64,000 nt of DNA, taken from Petrolisthes cinctipes (taxonomy: Eukaryota; Arthropoda; Malacostraca; Decapoda; Porcellanidae). The notes under the pieces were generated by a model. That model saw only the letters and a program-made list of their open reading frames with translations, ran no database searches and was not told the DNA's origin. The stretch's first letter is position 1. Each line of letters starts with the position of its first letter. The stretch covers positions 201,001-265,000 of the forward strand of contig JAWQEG010001548.1 in assembly GCA_033782935.1 (NCBI GenBank), read 5' to 3'. The position numbers and the translations under genes are program-made. Shown here piece after piece: positions 54,172-64,000 of the stretch.

Positions 54172-56001
54172 ACTGATGTTTGGTTTTTTACTTACAGTTC
54201 AGAGTTGACATTGCTGCTGTTTGCCTCACTCTAGTGAACTCTGCTACCTCAGCATCTGTTATGTCTAGCTCTGATCCTGGCAGTACAGTTGCTAGATTCT
54301 TCCTTTTCTTCTCTTAGTATTTACAATTTTTGTTACTTTATAAACACTGCACTTTTTCACTCATTATCTTCCTTTACTTTTATGTGACCAATTAAATACA
54401 AGCTTGACTCAAATCCATAATTATATAAATGGGTAGATGACTTCTGTGAGGAGTTGTGGGACAGACGTCTGCCCTCTGTGAGGAGGTGTGTTTGTGTGTG
54501 TGTTGGCACCTCCTCCCCCCCCCCTCTTCTTACACGTGTTCTTGTTGGCCAGGTGGGAATACCTGCCACCTTCCTTGTGAACCATTTCATCCTCCTTATT
54601 TTCTACTGTCATAATATATAGTTTTTGTAATTGTACTATACATATATATTTTAATGATATTACATATATTTCCATAAAATTATCCATAACATTCCCTCCC
54701 AGCGTGTTTGATATCCGTCCCTATCTCAAAAAGGAAGGGAAATTTTGTTTATCCTTCTTGGCAACCAGTGAGCACGCAGGCAAGCATCCCTTATATACCA
54801 ATGAAGTGGCAGTGAGTGTTCACATCTCCTCACCTCAACTTGCGGCATTCAAGTGTTTACATCACCTTATACTCTTACTGATATTTACTTCAGGTAAGAC
54901 ACTACTGACTTGTCGCTTTATGTTTAGTAACATTTTGAGTGGTAGCGTCGTCTTTTGTTTGTGTATAATGACTAACTGAAGACTACACTCACTAATTGTT
55001 AAACTGTGTGTAGATACACTCTTTTCTTGCCACTGTCGCCTTTTATCTTGTGTCATGACATTTTTCAGGTTTTGTTATTTTATGAAGGAGGATCATTGTC
55101 AGTGTCAGAGTCAAGTATAAATGTAGATATTAGTAGAATATAATTTCTTGAGATGATAGCCACCTGCAAAGAATATTTTGCATTGCTTAAGTGTTAATAC
55201 TTTACAGTAATTCGAAGAACTGTAACTCGAGGAATTGTAATTGAATGATAGACTGAGGATACTGCCTCTTGTTTTTCACTTTATATTATTTCTTTAAAGA
55301 TTTATTTATGTTATAATTAGTTACAAACTCTCACTTTCTGACTAAGCAAAGTACACCAGCGCCTTCGTCTCATTTCTTATTGCCTTCGTTAATTGAAATG
55401 TGAAGCAAAGCAAACACACGCAAAACAATGTTTTCATGGACTCCTTTTCTACCTACAATATACATTCTTTCCTCTCTTCCTTTTCAAAGGTGAGGGTACT
55501 GTCACCATTATGTCCCTGTCAATCTCCTGCACAACCTTGAGTCCACAAACTAGGATGTTCTCCGTTACAACATATCACTTCCTTTAATGGTTAAACTCCA
55601 CCAACCACTCTGACTTTATTAATTACCTCTTTCTTCACTGTGATTGTCTATGAACGACTCATCTCCTCCAACCCTCAGCCCAAAGTCATCTTCTAGGGGA
55701 ACTTTACTGTAAACTTTAAGGGACGGCTCAAGTCGACTTCGACAAATTTCCAAGGAGAGCTTACCAACTCCTTCGTTATTCTTAATGGGGTAATGCAGTG
55801 TTGGTGAACCTGGAACAACCTATTCCTCCAAACAATTTCAAGCAACAGGCCAACATTATTTTTTCTCACAATATCCAGGTTCATGGCATATTTAGGAGGA
55901 ATCAAGGCGCTCTGATGTATAGTACTGTACCAAAGGTATACTATTCCCTTAATTAATTATTTTGAATAATCTATATCCAACTGCCAACCTATGTTCAAGA
56001 C
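54172..56001. other. no gene recognised; one possible first exon
   Basis: Mostly AT-rich. The plus strand has a TTATATACC TATA-like box at 54791 and ATTTACTTCAG|GTAAGA at about 54892, which could be a short first exon, but no partner exon was found. Minus-strand 54200-54310 reads PGSELDITDAEVAEFTRVRQ in one frame, possibly the region upstream of LINE-H ORF1. Confidence 0.35.
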
Positions 56002-56322
56002 CAGTGGTTCTTAACCTTTTTACCCCTATGACCCATTGACATATTCCTGGACAGTGCTGTGACCCCCCTTGCATAGGGGAGGGGGGGGGGGGGGTCGAGC
56101 GAAGCAAGCCTAAGCAGCTGGGGGAATTTTGTTTAGAAATATGAGCAATCATAGGTTCAATTTGAAGCTACTTATAAAGGAAAATTTTAGAATTTGTACT
56201 TCTTAAAAATTAGCTGTAGGCTACATGTAAAAATACAATTTTCCCCCAACCCTTTGTGACCCCCAGAAAAAACAAACAAATTACCCCCTTGGGGGTCACG
56301 ACCCCCAGGTTAAGAACCGCTG
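56002..56322. mobile_element. hAT-like miniature element, 321 bp, 8-bp target duplication
   Basis: The ends are CAGTGGTTCTTAACCTTTTT and its inverted counterpart GGTTAAGAACCGCTG. The flanking 8-mers are TTCAAGAC (55994-56001) and TTCTAGAC (56323-56330), one mismatch apart. It contains a G run at about 56079-56094 and no coding sequence. Confidence 0.85.
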
Positions 56323-56399
56323 TTCTAGACCAACACTCATACTCTATAGACGCTTGACATTTTGTTCTCCCTTGGCATAATAATAATTACTGTGTCTCT

Positions 56400-56619
56400 T
56401 GCTGAAAAAACCTCACTTTTTTTAGGCAGAGAGTATTTATTCTGAACGTTTCGGAGGCACATGCCTCCCTCTTCAGCATTACAGAGTACAGAGCAGTACT
56501 CTGTACTGCTGAAGAGGGAGGCAGATGCCTCAGAAACGTCCAGAATAAATACTTTCAGTCTAAAAAAGTTTTTTGTTTCTCAGCATGTTGCTCTTCACGT
56601 CATTGTGAATTACCGCTCC
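56400..56619. mobile_element. palindromic 220-bp insert with 14-bp target duplication
   Basis: ATTACTGTGTCTCT occurs at 56386-56399 and again at 56620-56633. Between them lie two inverted arms of about 90 bp, each carrying GCTGAAGAGGGAGGCA, GCCTC.GAAACGT and AATAAATACT, meeting at ACAGAGTACAGAGCAGTACTCTGT, then a 32-bp non-palindromic tail. The right arm matches 13332-13408. A 14-bp duplication is typical of LINE-driven insertion, while the palindrome recalls foldback elements. Confidence 0.75.
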
Positions 56620-56633
56620 ATTACTGTGTCTCT

Positions 56634-57137
56634 GTTCCTTTGCCATCCTTTGACAACAATTAAATTTCTGTCACTTTTCCAGCAGCTCCTCTTTTTACCA
56701 TCCCGAAGCTGTCTCTGGTACTACCACTCCGCAGACTGAACAAATCTTAGGAAATTATATATTGATATTTCTTGGGGCTCTGTTCTTTACCCTGCATGAT
56801 GTATCAATTTGTGGTGAAAAAAAGACAAAGGTCATCATTACTGGGATGAAGGCACATATCTCCTTCACTTTATCTTCTCCCTTCTCTGGTTCTAAGCAGA
56901 CATGCACGTGCAGCACCATACAGGGAACTCCGCGGCCGGAGCATACATGAAGGGGCTCGGTGCTGGTGGCACGCACGTCAGAGTTACCACGTTTTATTTT
57001 TTTGGGGGGGTTCACTCTCACCCCACATTCGTGTTCCAGGGTTAAGAGTATCATGACTGATAGGCCCTGCTTAATTATCAATTACATATCAAGATATCAT
57101 GATTATATAGTATATACTGTATATCATGACTTGACAG
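56634..57137. other. no gene recognised
   Basis: Open frames of 60-108 codons on both strands overlap each other and show no motif. AT-rich near 57080-57125 just before the LINE-A 5' end. Confidence 0.4.
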
Positions 57138-57845
57138 CCCCCCTAACGGGAACCGCCTTGACATGGTGTGGCGGCTTGCGTGTCTCTGAGACCTAGCGAG
57201 CTAGACTAGAGGGGGCTCCATCCCCTGCTCTGCCTGATTTCGGGGAGAGAGGGCTTCCCATGCTAGTAAGGTCGCCAGTGAGAGACCAGACTAAATGGTT
57301 CCCATGCATTAGGCTGCCAGTACGGGCCAACAGTGCTGCCCTCTAGGGGCCGTCCTATGTTGGATGGTTGGGTGTCTGGGCCGGGAGATGTTGGGGAAGG
57401 GGGTCTCAGCACCGTCGTGGGCAAACTTTCGAACCATTAGGGCTGCTTTTTAAAACTAGTGGCCCCGTGGAGGAAGAGGTACCTCGCCCACGGCGACCAG
57501 CGCTCGGTCCCCTCATCTGCCCGGTAGGTAGTAGCTCTTGGCTCCTGGGGCCAACAACATTAAATCAATGATATATGGATAAAGAAAAGCCCCAATCTCT
57601 TCCTCGAGCGGTGGTCGACCAGGCCCTCGAGACGTCACTCTCTGGTCGTGGTAATATGCAGAGAGCTGCAAATAAGAGTAGACCTAGCAGGTCGGGTGTT
57701 GTGTCGACGAACCCTGTTAGCGATTTTGACACGTTAATGTTAACGAATGTACACTCGCGCACCACAATCTCTAACCCACCTGAGTTTGGGGCGGCGATAT
57801 GGCTCGGATCCTTTCTGGATGACAGCCCACTGAAACTATCACAAG

Positions 57846-58406
57846 GTCAGACCCGCACCAACAGAAATGCTTCGAAAAATTGAAAAGGGGTCTGACTCAC
57901 TGTGTCATGTAAACCTTATATACAACTCTTTCTGTGGTTATACTATACAATAGTATTTTGGCTGCAAAAATCAATATATTTCATTACTGCATTTTAATTC
58001 TTCAAATATTTGCATGAAAGAGGGACACAAAAGAATATACCAATAAGCTTTCAAGAATTACAATTAAAACGAAGCACTTCCATACCACCCAGTAACCAAA
58101 CAGGTATTCAGTGTGTGTAATAAATAATAATAATAATAATATACGGTTTATTAATTAATGGCAGCTGATAGGCTGAAAATATTCATATTACATTTAAAAT
58201 GATAATAAAATGAGAATGAATGAATAGATACATCTATAAATATTAAAGATAATAATAGGTTGATTCCTGAACATATATCACAGAAAATATATATATAAAG
58301 TAGTACATGTGTACGTATATAAATGGAGCTCTGGGAGGGTACTGGATGTGGTGGCGTCAGGTCAGGATTAGGATTAGGAGTCGATTAACATTGTAGTGCA
58401 GTGTAG

Positions 58407-58437
<31 letters not shown>
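57846..58437. repeat. LINE-G 3' side: AAT and GT microsatellites, no gene
   Basis: AAT repeats at about 58119-58141 and a GT tract at 58412-58438. On the minus strand the ATT repeats at 58141 may be the 3' tail of LINE-G, with 58142-58437 as its 3' UTR. A reading frame at 57846-57883 only continues TIR sequence. Confidence 0.55.
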
Positions 58438-58441
<4 letters not shown>

Positions 58442-61317
58442 GAGTTATTTATTGTGTTAACTATGGTTGGTATGGCACTTTTCTTATATCTATCTGTGGT
58501 TGCTCTGATAGGTTTGATCTTGTTGTGGTGTCTGGTGGTGCGTCTGGGAGGTGGGTTTAGTGGTGGTAACAGATGTCGATGTCTGGGGTGTGTGAGGAGC
58601 TTGGTCCCAAACTGTCTCAGGATATGCATGTGGTGGTGGGAGAGGGTGGTCAGGTCCAAGGTGGTCAGGGCATGCTCGTAGCTGGTGTACGTGGCGCCAA
58701 GTATGATCTTGCAGGCTCTTTTTTTAACTCTTTCTAGTTGTCGTTTTTGTGTGAGAGTGAGGGATGATGACCAGGCTGGTGATGCATATGTGAGTCTGGG
58801 GAGAATAAATGTTGTGAATATGGTCCTCAGCTCAGGTGGCGCCATGCTCAGGGATTTTAGTCTCCTTAGCATGTATAGTTTATAGGAAGCAGTTTTGATG
58901 GTGTTGCTGACATGCTGCTTCCAGTTAAGTTTTGAGTCAATAGTGATGCCAAGGAGTTTGGTAGAATCAACCACCCGTAGTTGTTGTCCCCCTATTGTGA
59001 CCGTTGGTGGTGGTACTCCAGTTGTTGATGTGCTGAAGTGCATCACAACTGTCTTGTTGCTGTTGATGGTGACGTTGTTGGTGGTTGTCCATGTCTGCAG
59101 TCCGTCGAGAATATACTGGAGTGGGGTGTAGTCTGGTGAGTCATTGTTGATGGTGATACCCACTGTTGAGTCATCAACGTACTTCCAACGGAATGGTGTT
59201 CCCATTAGAGCATCATTGATGAGCATCAGGAAGCACAGGGGACCCATCTTAGTGCCTTGAGGCACCCCACACGTCAATTGCTGGGGAGGCGAGATACTGC
59301 CTTGATATCGTACAACCTTTCGCCTCTCACAAAGGAAGTTAACCAGCCAGGATACCAGGTTGGGGTGAAGCCCCATTTCTATTGCCTTGTTGATGACTAT
59401 TGTGTGATCTACCAGGTCGAATGCCTTCCTAAAATCAATAAATACAGTTGCAACTGATGTTTTACGCTTATCTAAATTTGTGTGGATGAAGTCCAAGAAA
59501 CTGACAAGGCAATGAGTGGTGGAAGATGTCTTCACATTGCCGAATTGCTGAGGATCAATAATATTGGCTATATCAAAGTAGGCCCAACTGAATATGAAGT
59601 CCTCACATAGCAAACTAGGGATAGGGGTAATGGCAATGGGCCTAAGATCATTAAGGGATTGCGGGCAAGGGATTTTGGGGATGGGTGTAACATAAGAGGT
59701 TTTCCAATCAGTGGGACATTTACTTTGATGGATTGAGGCATTGATGATAGAGCAAAGGGGGGTGGCAAGTTCAGCTGCAAATTGCTGATATAGTTTGACA
59801 GGCAGGTCTGTAGGTGTGGTTGATCTGGTGGCTTTAAAGCTAATAAGCTTATTATAAACCTGGTATTCCTGTATGGTTGGTAGGGGTGAGGGAGCTGGTA
59901 GGTAGGCAGGTAGGTGTGAGTGGTCAAGGCGAGGCAGGGTCTGACAGATATCAGAGAAGTGGTCGTTGATCTTGGCTGCCGCCTCCCCAGGGGTCAGGTT
60001 GTTAATGCAGGACAAGGGAGATGACTGCTGCTTAATCCCACACAGGTCTTTCACTCTGCTGTACCACTGGCTGATGTTGGCTTGTTTCAAGTGGTGAATT
60101 TTAGTAGGGTAGAAAGATTTCTTGATTGAACGTATTTCCCTGATAACCTTATTTCGTAGTGTTCTGTAATGGCTGAGGTCTGAGTAGAATGCTCTGTCTC
60201 TTTGTTGCATTAGTCTTTTCACACGGGGAGTAATCCATGGAGCATCTGATGGGTGTACTGTCATCACTTTGGTAGGGAAGAACTGGTTATAAGACTGGGT
60301 TGTAGTATCAACATAGTTTTTCCACTTGTCGTTAACATCCTCCACAGTAAGTACTTCTAACCAAGGATAGTGAGTCACCCACTGTCCAAACTGACGAACT
60401 GCAGAGTCAGTTAAGGGCCTGTACATTCTGGTGGTGGTGATCCGTGGCTGTGTGGTGGTGGGAGCAGGCGACCATAGGATTGACAAGTGCTTACTACGTC
60501 CCATGGGGGGCAGGGGTTGAGGTGGAAGATACTGCCCACCAAGGTCACTCAGGATTAGATCTAGTGTGTGCCCCTCGTGTGTGGGAAAGTCAACCATTTG
60601 GGACAAGTTCAGTTGAGTTTGAATTTCACTAGTGTCCAGTTCATTAAAATCTCCACACAGAATTACCTTGGCTGCTGGATATGTTGCTCTCATAGAGTCC
60701 GTGGTGTTGATGAGGTGTTCAACTAGGGTGTGTCCGGTTGGTGATCGAGGCGGGTGGTAGGCTACACAGATAATAATGGAGGCAGTATGGCGAGGATGGG
60801 CGGCAGGGTTGACTCTCACCCACAGGGCTTCGACTCCCTCGGGAACGTCCACCTGCAGGGGTGATGGACTTAACTTCCTCCTGCAAAACAGCACAACTCC
60901 TCCGCCTCGTCTGCCTATCCGGAGGTGGTGGAACATTTCATAATTGTTTATCTGTGTCGTTTCTGGAGTGATCTGCCATGCCTCAGTAATCGCTACAATG
61001 TCTGCCTCATATAATCTCACTGTTGTCATTACTTCGTCGAATTTGTTGTGCAGTGATGTAACATTGGAGAGAAGCAAAGAAGGCAGATTGTACCACAGTC
61101 GGGGAATTTCAAAGTGTTTGTATGGCTTAACAGGTGTGGATTTTCTTACTGGTTTGGTGGTGTGAATGATGGGTATGGGCCTTTGAAAATGTATACCTCC
61201 TCTTCGGCTTCTATTTTTGAAAAGTCCAAGCGTTTTCAGTCGCATAATAATGTCAGGAGGAGGGTACCCACATCCTTTCCTCGGCTTGTATAGGGCGGCG
61301 GTGGTGATAGTTGGCAT
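58438..61317 (-). CDS. LINE-G ORF2: endonuclease and RT, uninterrupted 959 codons
   Basis: Starts MPTITTAALYKPRKGCGYPP at 61317. Endonuclease at about residues 80-270: LLLSNVTSLHNKFDEV, VAITEAW, RRGGGVVLFCRR, VILCGDFNELDT and HTLDLILSD, with GRSKHLSILW where the usual catalytic pair is Ser-Asp-His. RT at about 530-800: TSYVTPIPKIP, PQQFGNVKTSSTTHCL, ATVFIDFRKAFDLVDH, TCGVPQGTKMGPLCFLMLIN and WKYVDDSTVG (catalytic). The C-terminal part has PRLTYASPAWSSSLT and RACKIILGA. No stop or frameshift. No RNase H and no ORF1 found. It is likely the youngest LINE here, inserted in element Y. The clade is uncertain (CR1/L2-like by motif style). Confidence 0.9.
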
Positions 61318-61519
61318 TATCAGTCGTACACTTCACTATATTGTTCACTGTTCACACCTATAAACAAGTTCTTAGTTCAGTTCACTGCACGTTGTATTAA
61401 ATATCTCTTAAGTGGAGTAGAGTGGGGATGAGTGATGAAATTTGGGGCCAATAGACTGACCCAGGCTGCTACAGAGCGCCGGTGACCTGTCCTCACCTCA
61501 CGGTGTCAGGAACAGGAGT

Positions 61520-61551
<32 letters not shown>

Positions 61552-61639
61552 AGCCTACTGTAACATCAAGATTTTTCCTCAGAAATTGTTTCCTTAACGT
61601 GATTAATCTTATGTATTTTGTATAATTATCTAGAAACTA

Positions 61640-61670
<31 letters not shown>

Positions 61671-62564
61671 TTTCATTTTGATGATAGTGACTCGTCCTGA
61701 AGCTCAGTATTTTCCTCAAACTCATTCTTCATTCTTTCATTCATTCTGCCGTGTGTGATCTGATTAAAATGGCGTTGCTTTTCAGATATTATTTATTACT
61801 TCCCATTAAATAAAATCGACATTGTTGTATAGGCCGAGCGTTTGATAATGAGATAACACCGTATTTGGCATGCAGTGTAATTTAATTTTTATATTAATAT
61901 GCAGTAATTACAGTCCCCTATGTATCCATGCTTTGGCTGATTAACATTAACAAAAGTAAGGTGAGATTAACATGAAAATGAACATGAAGAATATGCGTGT
62001 GTGACCCCGAAATACCAGCAGTGTGTCTCCTCTCCGTATGAAAAGATGGAATTATTGTAAGATAATATTGAGAACGTATAAAATGTCAGTTGATTAATGT
62101 GTAGGAAATTGTTGTTTGTTATAGCCCTATACTATATATGTTTTGAATTGTGTTTGGTCATCCTTACATTATTGGTCACTATGTTGCGGTGGAACCATCA
62201 TTATTTTTAGCCACTGTGCTTAGACGGCCACATAGGTGAACAGATATTGTCTGATGATTCTCTCTCTCCCTCTCTCACAATATAGACACACACGCTCGCG
62301 TGCGCCGAATAAACCTCTGAGTTCACTTGCTGATTTGAAGTGTGTTGTTTAGTTAGTGATTTCATGAATCATCTGGCAATATTCTTTCGTGTGCTAGTTC
62401 ATTCTAAATTATGGAAATAGTATATTGCAATAATTATATACATAAATGTCAATCACACAGCCAAAATATGATTGCGTAGCCTTAAAAAAACAATTAATTA
62501 TACATGTCAAACAGGGAGTCAAGCTTGTATCGGTTCGAAACGTATGTTCGTGCTTGTGTGGCAT
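61318..62564. other. LINE-G 5' flank and interior of element Y, no gene
   Basis: GT tract at 61523-61551, a T run at 61644-61669, then AT-rich DNA. No coding sequence, and nothing resembling a transposase remains. Confidence 0.5.
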
Positions 62565-64000
62565 CTTAATCGTTTGAGTGGGCTGTTGTCCAGAAAGGAC
62601 CCGAGCCATATCTCCGGCCCAAACTCAGGTGGGCTAGAGACTGTGGTGCGCGAGTGTACCTGCATCCCTTTCCTATGGCGCTATCCACTCCATTTTTAAG
62701 TGTTTTGGAGTAGTTCTTCGTATCCGAATCACATATGACAGTGATTGTAGGTCTAATCGGTGCTATATTACTTTCAATGCAAATACTGCTGCCAAAGCAG
62801 CATTTGAGGCAAAAGATTCTCTGACTGTGGGGGATACTCATTGTAAAGTTCAGATGATGCGGTCCATCAATGTAGTTGACAGTGACAATGACTACTGCCC
62901 TAACATCTTTGATGACTCTGTAGAGCATCCCCCAAAGGAACGTCGGGTTCCTACACTCTTTTGGTTTGTTGCTTACTACAGGGAGGGACGTGGTAACCTT
63001 ATCCATGCTTCCCGGTATCTGGAGAAAGAAATTGGATTATTACCAATGGGCAACATAAAGAAATATGGTAAGGGTGTTTTAATTAGAGCCAAAGATCTTA
63101 CACAGGCCATGATGCTCCTCAATCTCCCCTGTCCTTCTGATATCATGTTTGAATCTATTAAACCACATCGAACATTTAATTATAGCAAGGGGCGTATATA
63201 TAATGAGGACCTGTATGAATTCTCAGAAGAGGACATTCTCGCTATGTGCCCAGACAGTGTCCAACGAGTAACAAAGATGAAAGGCAGTACAAATATGATC
63301 ATCCTCACTTTCTATGGCTCGCATATCCCAGATCGCATTAACATTAACCCCACCTCTTTTGAGGTGAAGTCTTTTGTTGAGCGTCCCCTACAGTGTTTCT
63401 GTTGTTATGAGTTTGGTCATGGGAGGAGGAACTGCAACAACCGTTCCCGGTGTGGTAATTGTTCTGCTCTTGACTCACATCTTACTTCTGAGTGTCGGTC
63501 AGAGAGTGACTGCTTTTACTGCAGAGATGCTCACCCCTTGCGTTCTAGCCAATGTAAGATGTACATCCTTGAGCAGGATATCCTCCACTTAGGTAATACC
63601 CAATTCATTAGCATTGTTAGTACCAGACGGCAACTCAACTTCAGGCGACAGAAGGATGGTGGTGTGAAGACATATGCCTCCTCCCTTCGCCCTAAATCGG
63701 ATGCAGCACCTTCTTAACCCTCTCAAGAGGCAGCTGCTTTTTGTTCTAGTGAGAACGTTTCTAAGGTTACTCTGTCTTGGAAACTATATCAGACACTCAT
63801 TCTGGTGACTTTTCAACTGATGACAATTCTCAAACTTTAGCTAAAGGTATCTATGTGGTAGAGATTCACGCTGCCACATGCTCCCAAAAAGGAATCTTAA
63901 GTCACCTAAACTGCCACAGAGACGCCTTCGTGGTTCCTCTGAGGCACATGACTCCATAGATGTTCCTCCTTGTAAGGCAACCATCTCTGTGGATTCATCC

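Larger units (their letters stand above)
57753..62655. mobile_element. TIR element Y, 4.9 kb, flanked by GTAC
   Basis: Inverted ends of about 91 bp (57753-57845 and 62565-62655) start ACTCGCGCACCACA and contain CCCACCTGAGTTTGGG and ATATGGCTCGG. Both sides are flanked by GTAC (57749-57752, 62656-62659), and the LINE-A ORF1 reads straight across. No transposase was found. The interior consists of LINE-G (58438-61317 plus UTRs) and AT-rich DNA, so the original element was probably short and nonautonomous, with LINE-G inserted later. Confidence 0.85.
57138..64000 (+). mobile_element. LINE-A copy 5, plus strand, split by element Y
   Basis: 5' C run at 57138, the 5' UTR, ORF1 start at 57575, interruption at 57752, then ORF1 continues from 62656 to the window end. 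It is opposite in orientation to copies 1-4. Confidence 0.9.
57575..64000 (+). pseudogene. LINE-A copy 5 ORF1, interrupted
   Basis: The first part (57575-57752) encodes MDKEKPQSLPRAVVDQALET to DTLMLTN. The second part (62660 on) continues with the RRM-like region in the same frame and runs through all three knuckles (CFCCYEFGHGRRNC, CGNCSALDSHLTSEC, CFYCRDAHPLRSSQC). A TAA near 63715 (TCA in other copies) then follows, and a deletion of about 19 bases near 63770. Apart from element Y and these two lesions it is the least damaged ORF1 in the window. It runs off the right edge. Confidence 0.88.

Noticed and set aside
54704..54979. 91-codon plus-strand ORF
   Set aside because: Hydrophobic, no motif, spans a possible splice donor; equal to chance expectation here.
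58438..61317. Reading the 959-codon ORF as a host gene
   Set aside because: It carries endonuclease and RT motifs throughout and is a LINE ORF2.
1..64000. tRNA, rRNA and snRNA genes
   Set aside because: No cloverleaf A/B box pairs or rRNA cores were recognised by eye; a covariance-model scan was not possible.

Overview
The window looks like a repeat-dominated stretch of an animal nuclear genome, most likely an arthropod and perhaps a decapod crustacean. The reasons are spliceosomal-type introns, GT/GA/ATC microsatellites, many degenerate non-LTR retrotransposons (LINEs), hAT-type miniature elements and a tyrosine-recombinase retrotransposon of DIRS1 type. The species is an inference; no marker gene settles it. 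No bacterial operon, rRNA, tRNA or CRISPR array was seen.

Layout. (1) 1-24.8 kb is a stack of nested insertions. Five copies or parts of one LINE family (here LINE-A: ORF1 with an RRM-like region and three CCHC-like knuckles; ORF2 with APE endonuclease, RT and RNase H) occur at 1-4037, 6688-24782 (blown apart), 12222-18812, 18813-20366 and 57138-64000. LINE-A copy 4 is broken by three inserts: 7372-8483, an 11.9-kb terminal-inverted-repeat (TIR) element Z (9326-21230, itself holding LINE-B and LINE-A copies 2 and 3), and a 1.3-kb TIR element X (22196-23490, holding a hAT miniature element). (2) 24.8-31.3 kb is less repetitive. It holds unrecognised ORFs, a promoter-like array of three CTGATTGG boxes exactly 90 bp apart, a multi-exon MADF/Myb-SANT-like gene and a long ATC microsatellite. 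(3) 31398-38849 is a nearly intact GC-rich DIRS1-like element. It has inverted terminal repeats, an internal complementary region matching the circle junction, a gag ORF with three predicted introns, an RT/RNase H ORF with one, and a tyrosine recombinase with a complete R-H-R-Y set. It appears to sit in the 3' UTR of a minus-strand host gene whose last coding exon is at 38950-39199. (4) 39.5-45.1 kb holds two dead LINEs (D and E). (5) 45.7-46.6 kb is an 18-bp minisatellite plus a GA tract. (6) 46.6-57.1 kb is AT-rich, with a 1.7-kb inverted-repeat element, LINE-F and LINE-H remnants, a hAT miniature element with 8-bp target duplication, and a palindromic 220-bp insert with a 14-bp target duplication. 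(7) 57.1-64 kb is LINE-A copy 5 (plus strand), split by a 4.9-kb TIR element Y that carries an uninterrupted 959-codon LINE ORF2 (LINE-G).

The parts relate mainly by insertion order. LINE-A came first. X, Y and Z each landed in LINE-A at a GTAC tetranucleotide that now flanks both ends, which suggests one unrecognised group of DNA transposons with a 4-bp GTAC target. The DIRS-like element is the only one whose full coding set and cis structures look close to functional; one apparent -1 frame change in gag is the main blemish.
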